This document shows positions 17,901-25,661 of a stretch of DNA of 58,671 bases, piece by piece. Below the pieces are notes generated by a model. It worked only from the letters and a program-made list of their open reading frames with translations, ran no database searches and had not been told where the DNA came from. Source of the DNA: Candidatus Gastranaerophilales bacterium (GTDB lineage Bacteria > Cyanobacteriota > Vampirovibrionia > Gastranaerophilales > Gastranaerophilaceae); contig CALVHD010000010.1 of NCBI GenBank assembly GCA_944327245.1, forward strand, positions 1-58,671, read 5' to 3'. The first letter of the stretch is position 1, and every line of letters begins with the position of its first letter. The position numbers were made by a program, and so were the translations under genes.

Positions 17901-18774
17901 ATTTTAAATTTATATTATCAAATTCAATTTTTTGATTATTTTTAACCAAATTTAATATTTCTTTTGCATTTAAAGTTTTTTTATCTTCTATTTTTGGACT
18001 GATTTCTTTTTGAGATAAAAATTCTTCAAAATTAACATTTATTGCACCCAAATAGCCTAATCTGGATGAACCATCTGAATCATAAGCAATAAAAAACTCC
18101 TTAACGCTTGGTTTAATGTGTTCTAAATAAGCTAAAACAACAGGAGTTATTTCATCTCCGTCATCAACAAATACATAACTAAATTCATTTTTCAATTTTT
18201 TATATAAAAACTGAAAAATATTCATCTGCCTTGTATAATCAAAAGCCCTTAATTGAATAGATTTTGATTTATACTTATTAATTGCTAAATTAGCTTCAAT
18301 TGAATAACTTTCTTTTAAAATTTTTGCTCTTTTTTCGACTTCTTCATCAGATAAATTATTTAGATTAATTAAAGCATTTCTTCTAAAAAGCTGGTGCAAC
18401 AGACTTGTTTTAGAATTATATCCAACAAAATCAACTTCTTTTATACATTCTTTAAAAATATATTGACTAACCTCTAAACCGCAAAGATTAGGAATAATCT
18501 TTCTATTAGTATTACTTTTAATTGAATTTTCAACTATTGCCCAATTATCCAGAATATAATTATAGATTAATCCTTCAAAACTATAGATTTTAAGATTACC
18601 TATGCTGCCTAGCGGAGAATTTTTTTTAATTTCCTCAATAAAATCTTTTTTCTTTTTTGAATTTCTCAATAAAACGAGAATTTCTTTTGCTTTTATTCCG
18701 TTTTTTAAAAGTCTTAAATACTCATCAACTAGAATTTTTGTTCTATTATAGCTAAAAGGCGCATTAATAATCAT
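14983..18774 (-). CDS. Tandem SF1 helicase (AddB-like + AddA/UvrD-like)
   Basis: A 1263-residue protein made of two SF1-type halves. The C-terminal half is an active UvrD/AddA-type helicase: Walker A ATAGSGKTT at about 648-656, Walker B with EDEAQD, TLHKSKGDEFDWVFIPEM (motif V) and YVGITRAKKKLYL (motif VI). The N-terminal ~630 residues follow the same motif order in degraded form: INAPFSYNRTK in place of Walker A, YVFVDDGDEIT, then a motif V/VI-like region (YKTKYQFLLDIN; RTARILYKLYLLAD). This resembles the dead helicase of AddB or RecC. The nuclease is the separate next gene. The ATG at 18774 is preferred over an in-frame TTG at 18801. It likely acts in recombination repair, by analogy. Confidence 0.85.
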   Translation of the reverse strand: MIINAPFSYNRTKILVDEYLRLLKNGIKAKEILVLLRNSKKKKDFIEEIKKNSPLGSIGNLKIYSFEGLIYNYILDNWAIVENSIKSNTNRKIIPNLCGLEVSQYIFKECIKEVDFVGYNSKTSLLHQLFRRNALINLNNLSDEEVEKRAKILKESYSIEANLAINKYKSKSIQLRAFDYTRQMNIFQFLYKKLKNEFSYVFVDDGDEITPVVLAYLEHIKPSVKEFFIAYDSDGSSRLGYLGAINVNFEEFLSQKEISPKIEDKKTLNAKEILNLVKNNQKIEFDNINLKSFLKRNEMIDEVLKDIKILINSGIRPCDISLITPLSDEFLKISLEKSGFKFNFLTKNEKLNQNKIITYILELLKIINDKNNEDISPYILKGIFIELLNLDKKESVKIIQEYKLERDFKGSNIFDFIKNKNNDEFIKLIEIYEKIRFEKLSIQLYKIVSNFLPVDRDLSKDYIKIAQLLKQINDFEEVFKNSVSNNDLIIQLENTIISENPLSDDEIDENSIVVSSAQKIIDYSYKTKYQFLLDINNENWLRQDIGPLYNAWVMQKTWSKDTFELEDNIELTLDRTARILYKLYLLADKITLYQSSYDSLGQENFSGIDKYYKINSEIKETTKIKPIIPRDDQKEVLNYKGGLMSVSATAGSGKTTIMLLLVEKILSGEILSNIEPKNIFVLTFMESAARNFKERIKAKYPDLIELPNISTIHGLALRIIKENNNFSRLGLDYDFEIIDEIKRSAILAEITYSLGIAPDKTDLYDSAISAYKNELSIYGDFDCKNKLFINVYNAYQLKLKEQNLIDYDDLLLLSLKLLKENKDILEYYQDVVKVIIEDEAQDSSFTQQALIALLGGKHKNIIRCGDINQAITSTFTNSDVKGFREFMKKSKNVVMDRCQRCATGVLDCANNTVKFAVKNKIDAFSSLVMKPVDGVNIVDKNAVETEIFEDENLENQFILNKIKEILKTDKNATIGILLRSNFAINKWDKLLKENSIKTYKNSDNLINNPIYRITLLILEFILNPYDNKKVSEIARELFEYGYYKYDEVKYALSLDEAIFLKDDFDSQLWWDLNYFLFKNTTSIYELVAEIGSYYFSNSKQKDNISLVAEIAAKIQLSQKTFENTVNRLREIQNKNNFSNIKFFTTDDTTQKENAVQIMTLHKSKGDEFDWVFIPEMTQKNFCFDINEYKLKDNSKFIQKVKKEPKSDFELKKDIIEENYRLIYVGITRAKKKLYLTASNKYKRFSKIEEQKNSEILKGLAEYA

Positions 18775-18778
18775 AGTT

Positions 18779-20803
18779 CTATAATATATCAGATGGGTCA
18801 ATATCTACAACCATTTTAATATCTGATGGCAATTTAATTGATTTTAAAAATCTTAAAATCGTTCTATGTCCATTTTCAGACAGCTTATTTTTAATTATTA
18901 TATTATATCGATATTCTTCTTTAATCCTGTTAATCACGCAAGGACAAGGCCCTAAGATTAATATTGTTTCATCTAAAGATAATTTTTTAATATATTCACT
19001 TAGCGCAAGTTCAATTTCCAATGCTGATTTTTCAGCCCTATAATCATCTTTTGATGATAAAACTATTCTAATCATCTTTGAATACGGGGGATAGTCAAGC
19101 ATTTGACGTAATTCAATTTCGTTTTTATAAAATTCTTCATAATTCTGCTCTTGTGCATTTTTTAAAAATACATTATCGCAATTATACGTTTGAAAAATAA
19201 CTTTCCCTTCTTTATCTCCTCTGCCTGAGCGACCTGCAACCTGTGTTAAAATTGAAAACCCTCTTTCTGAACTTCTATAATCAGGCAAATTAAAACTTAA
19301 ATCCGCATTAATTACGCCCACCAAAGTTACATTTTTATTATCCAAACCTTTTGCTATCATTTGAGTGCCGACTAAAATATCAATTTCGCCTTTTTGAAAT
19401 CTTTTCAATATTTCAATGTGTTCATTTTTTTTGGTTAAACTATCAGAATCAAGCCTTTCAATTCGATAATCAGGGAACATTTTTTTTGCCGCAATTTCAA
19501 CTTTTTCACTTCCCAATCCAAAATGTTCAAGAGCTTCGCTATTACATTTAGGACATTTCGGATTTATTATTTCATAATTACAATAATGACATTTATAAGA
19601 ATTTGTTTGATTATGATAGATTAAAGGAATTGCACATTTTGGACACTCTAATACAGTTCCGCATTCAAGGCATTGAGTGTATGAAGCAAAACCCCTTCGA
19701 TTAATTAAAAATATTACTTGTTCACCTTTTTCAATTGTTTCTTTGACATTTTTTTGCAAAGTTTTTGAAAAAAGAGTGTAATTTTTTTCTGCTCTTTCTT
19801 CTTTCATATCAATTACAACTACTTTAGGCAATAGCGCATTATTATACCTTTCTTTTAAAATAAATAATGAATTAGTATTAATTGCCTCATAATAACTTTC
19901 AATAGATGGCGTAGCTGAACCTAAAACAAGCTTTGCATCATATAATTCGCAAAGTTTTTTTGCAACATCACGAGCATGATACCTTGGATTTGGCATGGTT
20001 TGCTTATAACTTGAATCATGTTCTTCATCAATTATAATAAGTCCTAAATTTTTCATAGGCGCGAAAACAGCACTCCTTGCTCCAAAAAGAATTTTTATTT
20101 CATTATTTCTTAATTTTTTCCAAGTTTCATATTTTTGAGCTTCTGTTATTGAACTATGCCATATTGCCACACAATCAGCGCCAAAACGTTCTATTGTTCT
20201 TATGGTTAATTGCGAAACAAGAGCTATTTCAGGCGCCAAAAATATGACATTTTTACCCTCATTAATCGTATCTTCAATTAATTTAAAATAAATTTCAGTT
20301 TTTCCTGAACCTGTAATTCCATATAATAAAGAGGTTTTAGCATTTACTTTTTTAATTTCATCATAAACTTTTTTTTGCGCTAAAGATAATTCAAAATTAG
20401 AATTTCTTTTTTCAGTATCAAAAATTTTATCTTTAATTTTAGGTGTTCTATATTTTTTGACATTTTTTTCAAAAAATTTTTGAGGCAGCGCAGTATTTAA
20501 AACCGTCTGAATATCGCAAAAATAATAACTTGAAACCCACTCCAAAAGTTTTAAATACTCAAGAGAAAACAATGGAGTATTGTCTAAAATTCCTCCTATT
20601 TCTTTTGCTTTAATACCGGCTTCAAGGTAATTTGTAAAACCTACAACGTAGGCTTTTAATTCTTCTTTTCTTCTGCCAAAAGGAATTGAAACAGCCTGAC
20701 CTACCTTAATTTCATCTTTTAAACTATCAGGAATTAAGTAGCTGAATGTTTTAGTACCCAATTTATTTATATCAACCAAAACTTGAGCATATTTTAAATT
20801 CAT
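18779..20803 (-). CDS. priA: Primosomal replication restart helicase PriA
   Basis: SF2 helicase that reloads the replisome at stalled forks. It has 674 residues with an N-terminal 3'-end-binding domain (LGTKTFSYLIP), Walker A GITGSGKT at 162-169, DEEH in IIIDEEHDSSYKQ, and the eight-cysteine zinc domain (CLECGTVLECPKC to PKCPKC). It is somewhat shorter than E. coli PriA (732). Its start shares one base with the stop of the upstream gene (TAATG), and the helicase follows at once, so the operon joins fork restart to end processing. Confidence 0.97.
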   Translation of the reverse strand: MNLKYAQVLVDINKLGTKTFSYLIPDSLKDEIKVGQAVSIPFGRRKEELKAYVVGFTNYLEAGIKAKEIGGILDNTPLFSLEYLKLLEWVSSYYFCDIQTVLNTALPQKFFEKNVKKYRTPKIKDKIFDTEKRNSNFELSLAQKKVYDEIKKVNAKTSLLYGITGSGKTEIYFKLIEDTINEGKNVIFLAPEIALVSQLTIRTIERFGADCVAIWHSSITEAQKYETWKKLRNNEIKILFGARSAVFAPMKNLGLIIIDEEHDSSYKQTMPNPRYHARDVAKKLCELYDAKLVLGSATPSIESYYEAINTNSLFILKERYNNALLPKVVVIDMKEERAEKNYTLFSKTLQKNVKETIEKGEQVIFLINRRGFASYTQCLECGTVLECPKCAIPLIYHNQTNSYKCHYCNYEIINPKCPKCNSEALEHFGLGSEKVEIAAKKMFPDYRIERLDSDSLTKKNEHIEILKRFQKGEIDILVGTQMIAKGLDNKNVTLVGVINADLSFNLPDYRSSERGFSILTQVAGRSGRGDKEGKVIFQTYNCDNVFLKNAQEQNYEEFYKNEIELRQMLDYPPYSKMIRIVLSSKDDYRAEKSALEIELALSEYIKKLSLDETILILGPCPCVINRIKEEYRYNIIIKNKLSENGHRTILRFLKSIKLPSDIKMVVDIDPSDIL

Positions 20804-21165
20804 TATTTAACAAGCCCCATAGGAGTCTTAATTTCATTATCGATTAACAAAAAAATATCTTTTGCAACTTCGCTTCCTTGGCTAAATTCGCTGTTTTGAG
20901 GAAGAATTTTTATTTCTGTTTGATTTTGATACCTTTTAGTTAAAGTTAAAAGATAATATTTTGAACCTGATAAAAATAATATATAACCGTTTTTTGTTTG
21001 AATTTCAGATATTTCATATTTATCTGACGAACTAATTGCGCTTAGAGCACTCATAAAAAGACTGTCAGCGTCTTTAGAATATATTTTATAACATTCATTT
21101 AATACATTTGCCAATGCACAATTAAAAGACAATATTAAAGCTAAAAACAATATTATTTTTTTCAT
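20803..21165 (-). CDS. Small secreted protein of unknown function
   Basis: A 120-residue protein with a signal peptide (MKKIILFLALILSFNCALA, probable cleavage after ALA) and a short mixed alpha/beta domain. I recognise no family. It is wedged between polA (one-base gap) and priA (TAATG overlap), so it is co-transcribed with DNA replication genes although it appears to be exported to the envelope. A Cys after cleavage is absent, so it is not a typical lipoprotein. Confidence 0.75.
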   Translation of the reverse strand: MKKIILFLALILSFNCALANVLNECYKIYSKDADSLFMSALSAISSSDKYEISEIQTKNGYILFLSGSKYYLLTLTKRYQNQTEIKILPQNSEFSQGSEVAKDIFLLIDNEIKTPMGLVK

Positions 21166-21166
21166 T

Positions 21167-23788
21167 TTACTTTTCCATCCAAGTTTTTCCGAGTCCTATT
21201 TCAACTTTCAAAGGAACTTTTAAAGGTTGATTTTGCTCCATTGATTCAAGTGTCAATTTTTTAACTTCATCAAGTTCATCTTTATAAACATCTAAAACAA
21301 GTTCATCATGGATTTGAAGAATTATTTTAGATTTAAAACCTTTTAATTTTGAAAATAACTCCACCATTGCCATTTTAATAATATCAGCACTTGACCCTTG
21401 TAATGGAGCATTTATTGCAGCTCTGGCAGCAAATTCTCTAATATTAGCATTCCTTGAATTTAGTTCAGCTCCTAAGTATCTTTTTCTGCCATAAAGTGTC
21501 TCAACCCAGCCGTTTAATTGCGCACATTCAAGCGTTTCATTTATATAAGTCGAAATTTTTGGATACGTCATAAAATATTTATTAATTAAATCTTGGGCTT
21601 CAAATGGTGTTATATTAAGAGTTTGTGCTAAACCATATCTTGTCTGACCGTAGATTATACCAAAATTAACGGTTTTTGCTTTTCTTCTCATTTCTTTTGT
21701 TACTTCATCCAATGAAACATTGAAAATTTTAGATGCCGTAATTTTATGAACATCCATTTCTTCACAAAATGCTTTAATTAGACCTTCATCGCCTGAATAA
21801 TGGGCCAATAATCTAAGCTCAACTTGAGAATAATCAGCACTCATAATTAAATAATCTTCATTTGTCGGAACAAAAGCAGCTCTGATTCTGTTTGAAAAAT
21901 CTGTTTTAATCGGAATATTCTGCAAATTTGGATCAGATGACGATAATCTTCCTGTTGTTGTAACCGTTTGATTAAAATGCGTATGGATTTTTCCGTCACT
22001 TTTAACTAATTTAGGCAGAGCATCAATATATGTTGTTTTTAGTTTCATTAATTGACGATGTTCTAAAATATCTCTTGCTATTTTATATTCAAGCGCTAAT
22101 TCATCCAAAATTTTAGCGTTTGTTGAATAATTACCAGATTTACCCTTTTTCTTTGGTTTTATTTGCAATTTATCAAACAAAACTTCAGCCACTTGTTTTG
22201 GAGAATTAATATTAAATTGCATGCCTGCTTGAGCATAAATCTTTTGTTCAAAATCTTTTACTTTAACAATAATTTCTTCATCAATTGTTTTTAAGTAATT
22301 AACGTCTAATTTTACTCCTGTTTTTTCCATGTCCTTTAAAACAAAAGCCAAAGGAAGTTCAACTTCATTTAACAACTTTAATTCTTTTTCATTTAAAACT
22401 TCATTATAATATTCATATAAATCAAAAAGATATGAAGCTAAAAGAAAATAATCCTTTTCATCAGGAATTATGCTAAAACTTTCGTTAATTTGCGTAATTA
22501 TATCATGTTTACGTGATGAATCTTTAATATAGCTTGCAAGCTGAGTATCCGAAATCACCCCTTTTATATCATAATTAATATTTTTAACATCATAAGTTAT
22601 TTTTTTAATTTCAGGATTATTAAGTATATCTCCTGTTTCATTTAAAGGCAATTTTAAAACAGTATTGTTTCTATATGCAATATAGCAATAGTTGCTATCT
22701 TCAAAATCCGATAAAAAACCTATCTCGCTTGGTTTATTATCTTTTAAATATTTTTTTGCTTCAACACCGATTAGTTTATTAATTTCTTTTGTCTTTTTTT
22801 CTTCAACTTGACTAAATAAACCAAGCTGTGTTTGTTCTTGTTCAAGAGGCAAAAATTGAACAATATTATCGCAAGAATTTTTTGAATTAAAAGGAACTAA
22901 TAATTTATCTATATTTTTAACAAATGAATAAAACTGCATTTTAGCTAAAAATGCCTTAACAACCTCATGATTAGGAGTTGTTAAACAAGCACCTTCAAAA
23001 TCAAACTCGATATCCAGATTTGTTACTATAGTTGCTAAAAACTGCGATAAATATGCATCTTCTTTTCCTTGAATAAGTTTTTCTTTTAGGGCTTTTTTTG
23101 TTATATTTTCAATATTTTCATAAACTCCATCAAGAGTTTTATATTCATTTAATAATGCCGAAGCAGATTTTGGACCTATTCCTCTAATGCCTGGAATATT
23201 ATCGGAGCTATCCCCGCACAAGGCTTTATAATCCACAATTTGATTAGGATAAACCTCCATTTTTTCATAAACTTCTTGTTTGTTATATTTTATCATTTCA
23301 CCTTTAGAAGGAATTAAAACAGTCGTTAAACCATCATCATCAATAAGCTGAAAACTATCCTTATCACCTGTTAAAATGTATGTTTTATGTCCTTTTTTTT
23401 GAGCTTGAAGCGCAATTGTCCCTATTACATCATCACCCTCGTAGCCCTCTTTTGTATAAATCGGTATATCAAGAGCACAAAGTCCTTCTTTAATTAATTC
23501 CAGTTGAGTTCTTAAACTATCGGGCATGGTTAATCTGTTTGCTTTATAATCTGAATATTTTTCTAATCTAAAGGTTGCTTTTGAAACATCAAAAGCAACA
23601 GCTATTGAATTAGGTTTAATATTTAACTTTTTATCGGATAACAAGTCAAATATCGCTTTGAAAAAACCATAAACTGCCCAAGTCGGAATATGATTTGTTG
23701 TTTGCATATTAGTTCGCTCAAGCGCAAAAAACATGCGAAAAGCTAGTGCGTGTCCATCAACTAAAATTAAAGTCTTTTTATCTTCCAT
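21167..23788 (-). CDS. polA: DNA polymerase I
   Basis: Repair and Okazaki-fragment polymerase of 873 residues. The N-terminal 5' nuclease domain (LILVDGHALAFRMFFAL; GDSSDNIPGIRGIGPKSAS) and the C-terminal polymerase domain (DYSQVELRLLAHYSGD; RRKAKTVNFGIIYGQ; QIHDELVLDV) are intact. The central 3'-5' exonuclease-like domain is short: carboxylates like DxE (SDFED) and NINYD can be aligned, but the usual YxxxD seems to read YFLLA. Proofreading may be weak or lost; this is my alignment by eye. AAGGAG lies before the ATG. It is the first gene of the operon. Confidence 0.97.
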   Translation of the reverse strand: MEDKKTLILVDGHALAFRMFFALERTNMQTTNHIPTWAVYGFFKAIFDLLSDKKLNIKPNSIAVAFDVSKATFRLEKYSDYKANRLTMPDSLRTQLELIKEGLCALDIPIYTKEGYEGDDVIGTIALQAQKKGHKTYILTGDKDSFQLIDDDGLTTVLIPSKGEMIKYNKQEVYEKMEVYPNQIVDYKALCGDSSDNIPGIRGIGPKSASALLNEYKTLDGVYENIENITKKALKEKLIQGKEDAYLSQFLATIVTNLDIEFDFEGACLTTPNHEVVKAFLAKMQFYSFVKNIDKLLVPFNSKNSCDNIVQFLPLEQEQTQLGLFSQVEEKKTKEINKLIGVEAKKYLKDNKPSEIGFLSDFEDSNYCYIAYRNNTVLKLPLNETGDILNNPEIKKITYDVKNINYDIKGVISDTQLASYIKDSSRKHDIITQINESFSIIPDEKDYFLLASYLFDLYEYYNEVLNEKELKLLNEVELPLAFVLKDMEKTGVKLDVNYLKTIDEEIIVKVKDFEQKIYAQAGMQFNINSPKQVAEVLFDKLQIKPKKKGKSGNYSTNAKILDELALEYKIARDILEHRQLMKLKTTYIDALPKLVKSDGKIHTHFNQTVTTTGRLSSSDPNLQNIPIKTDFSNRIRAAFVPTNEDYLIMSADYSQVELRLLAHYSGDEGLIKAFCEEMDVHKITASKIFNVSLDEVTKEMRRKAKTVNFGIIYGQTRYGLAQTLNITPFEAQDLINKYFMTYPKISTYINETLECAQLNGWVETLYGRKRYLGAELNSRNANIREFAARAAINAPLQGSSADIIKMAMVELFSKLKGFKSKIILQIHDELVLDVYKDELDEVKKLTLESMEQNQPLKVPLKVEIGLGKTWMEK

Positions 23789-23806
23789 TACTGCTCCTTA
23801 ATAGCT

Positions 23807-23834
23807 ATTTTACAATAAAATTCAGCCCTTGTAA
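23807..23834 (-). promoter_or_regulatory. Putative polA operon promoter
   Basis: On the minus strand TTACAA (23834-23829) and TAAAAT (23812-23807) are 16 bases apart, each close to the consensus. The start would be near 23800, giving a leader of about 12 bases with AAGGAGC just before the ATG. Confidence 0.45.
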
Positions 23835-23847
23835 AAGTTTTATATGT

Positions 23848-23876
23848 TTGACATTAAAGAATAATAATTTTAGAAT
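23848..23876 (+). promoter_or_regulatory. Strong vegetative promoter of the HD-GYP gene
   Basis: A perfect TTGACA (23848-23853) and TAGAAT (23871-23876, five of six) are separated by exactly 17 bases. The start would be near 23883, leaving only about ten bases before the ATG at 23893. It is the best sigma-70 promoter seen in the window. Confidence 0.65.
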
Positions 23877-23892
23877 GTTTATGGGATAGAAT

Positions 23893-25647
23893 ATGAACAA
23901 GGTGCTAAATAATTCTGATAAAATTAATTATCAAGAAATGAAAGAGTTTCTTTTGAACTCTTTTTTTGAGCATATTTGTAAAGAAAAACTCTTTAAGCAA
24001 GCCGATTTAAATAAAATTCATAAATGCTCTATTGCAATAAAAGCCTTTGATTTAGTTTCAATTTCAATGTCATATCTTGCAATTAATAACTATAGACAAG
24101 GCGCAAGATATTTTCAAACTCTGACTTTATTAAATGATGCAAAATATCTTGCAAATTCATCCAACAGCCCCATTGCACAAAAAATTAATCTATTTTGTTT
24201 TGCCCTTGTTGAATATCTTGAAAAAAATATCGAACCGGCGCTAAATCTTCTAAATGCCAGCCTGTATATTAAAACAGACAATGTCAGATTTGAAGAAGCT
24301 ATCCTCAATTATAAGAAAAAAATTGATAATGAATATCAAAAAAAGACAATTTCGGCTGCACCTCCCTCTTTTATCCCAAATGAAATCAAAGATGACGCTC
24401 TTTTAGCACTTTTACAAGTCGGAAGAACTATCGCAGTTGAAACAAATATAGATAGCCTCCTAACTATAATAGCTCAACAAATTCAACAAGCCCTAGGAGC
24501 AGACAGGTGTACTGTTTTTCTATTAGACACAGAACACGATGAATTATGGAGCAAAGTTGCTCTAGGACTTGAAATGCAAGAAATAAGATTTAGTGCAAAC
24601 AAAGGTTTAGCAGGTCACGTTGCGACAACTGGCGAAACAGTTAATATATCTAATGCTTATGAAAGCGAATATTTCAACAAAGAAATCGACCTTAAAACAG
24701 GTTATAAAACAAGAAACATTTTGTGTATGCCTATAAGAAATCTATCCCATCAAATTGTCGGCGTGTTTCAAGTTTTAAACAAATTTGAAGGCGATTTTAC
24801 TCAAAAAGACGAAGATTTATTGATTGCAATAGGCTCATCAGCAGGAATTGCGCTTGAAAACGCTAATTTATTCAACAAACAAAAAAAATTAATTGAAGAA
24901 CAAAAAATGCTTTTCTCAAGTTTCATTGATACCCTTTCAGCTTCCATTGACGCAAGAGATAAAATAACATCAGGTCATTCAAGACGTGTTACAGCATACG
25001 CCGGACTGATTTGTGATGAATGCGGATTATCAGATAGTGAAAAAGAAATAATTAAAAACGCAGGTTTATTGCATGATATAGGAAAAATAGGCATAAAAGA
25101 TTCAGTTTTACAAAAAGAAGGAAAATTAACTCCGGAAGAATATGAACACATTAAAGAACACGTTCGTTTTACCCATAATATCCTAGGTAAAGTTTACATT
25201 TCAAAAAACTTCAAAGATGTAGCAAAAATTGCCTCCTCCCACCATGAAAAATATGACGGTACAGGATACTATAAAGGTTTAAAAGGTAAAGAAATTCCTT
25301 TAGGCGGAAGAATTTTAGCGGTTTGCGATGTGTTTGATGCAATAACATCAAAAAGGCACTATAGAGATAAAATGGATATAAAAACCGCCCTTGAAATTAT
25401 TATAGAAGGCAAAAACAAACACTTTGACGAAAACATAGTAAATGCGTTTTTCAATATAAATACATTCAATATTTTAAATGTTATGGTAGATAATTTAGAA
25501 AATATTATTGAAAAACAAGAAGAAAATTTGTTAAGACAGTTTAATTTGGGCGAATTATATGTTATTCTAAATAATAGAGAAGATGCCATCGTTAATCATA
25601 AAAAATTAACAGATACATTTAATAAATATTATAAGTGCAACTTATAA
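23893..25647 (+). CDS. GAF and HD-GYP domain protein
   Basis: Predicted cyclic-di-nucleotide phosphodiesterase of 584 residues without a membrane segment. Residues 1-150 are helical and repeat-like, followed by a GAF sensor (about 170-325; LGADRCTVFLLD to LENANLF) and an HD-GYP domain (about 345-520). The metal site includes His394-Asp395 in GLLHDIGKIG and the HHE at 450-452. The GYP signature reads DGTGYY, with Tyr in place of Pro, so activity on c-di-GMP is likely but not certain. It could influence motility given the flagellar genes, but nothing here proves it. Confidence 0.9.
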   Translation: MNKVLNNSDKINYQEMKEFLLNSFFEHICKEKLFKQADLNKIHKCSIAIKAFDLVSISMSYLAINNYRQGARYFQTLTLLNDAKYLANSSNSPIAQKINLFCFALVEYLEKNIEPALNLLNASLYIKTDNVRFEEAILNYKKKIDNEYQKKTISAAPPSFIPNEIKDDALLALLQVGRTIAVETNIDSLLTIIAQQIQQALGADRCTVFLLDTEHDELWSKVALGLEMQEIRFSANKGLAGHVATTGETVNISNAYESEYFNKEIDLKTGYKTRNILCMPIRNLSHQIVGVFQVLNKFEGDFTQKDEDLLIAIGSSAGIALENANLFNKQKKLIEEQKMLFSSFIDTLSASIDARDKITSGHSRRVTAYAGLICDECGLSDSEKEIIKNAGLLHDIGKIGIKDSVLQKEGKLTPEEYEHIKEHVRFTHNILGKVYISKNFKDVAKIASSHHEKYDGTGYYKGLKGKEIPLGGRILAVCDVFDAITSKRHYRDKMDIKTALEIIIEGKNKHFDENIVNAFFNINTFNILNVMVDNLENIIEKQEENLLRQFNLGELYVILNNREDAIVNHKKLTDTFNKYYKCNL

Positions 25648-25661
25648 AGGATAATCAGAAA

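Noticed and set aside
18775-18801. TTG start at 18801 for the large helicase
   Set aside because: The extra nine residues are encoded within the end of priA, and the ATG at 18774 gives the expected N-terminus right after the priA stop.
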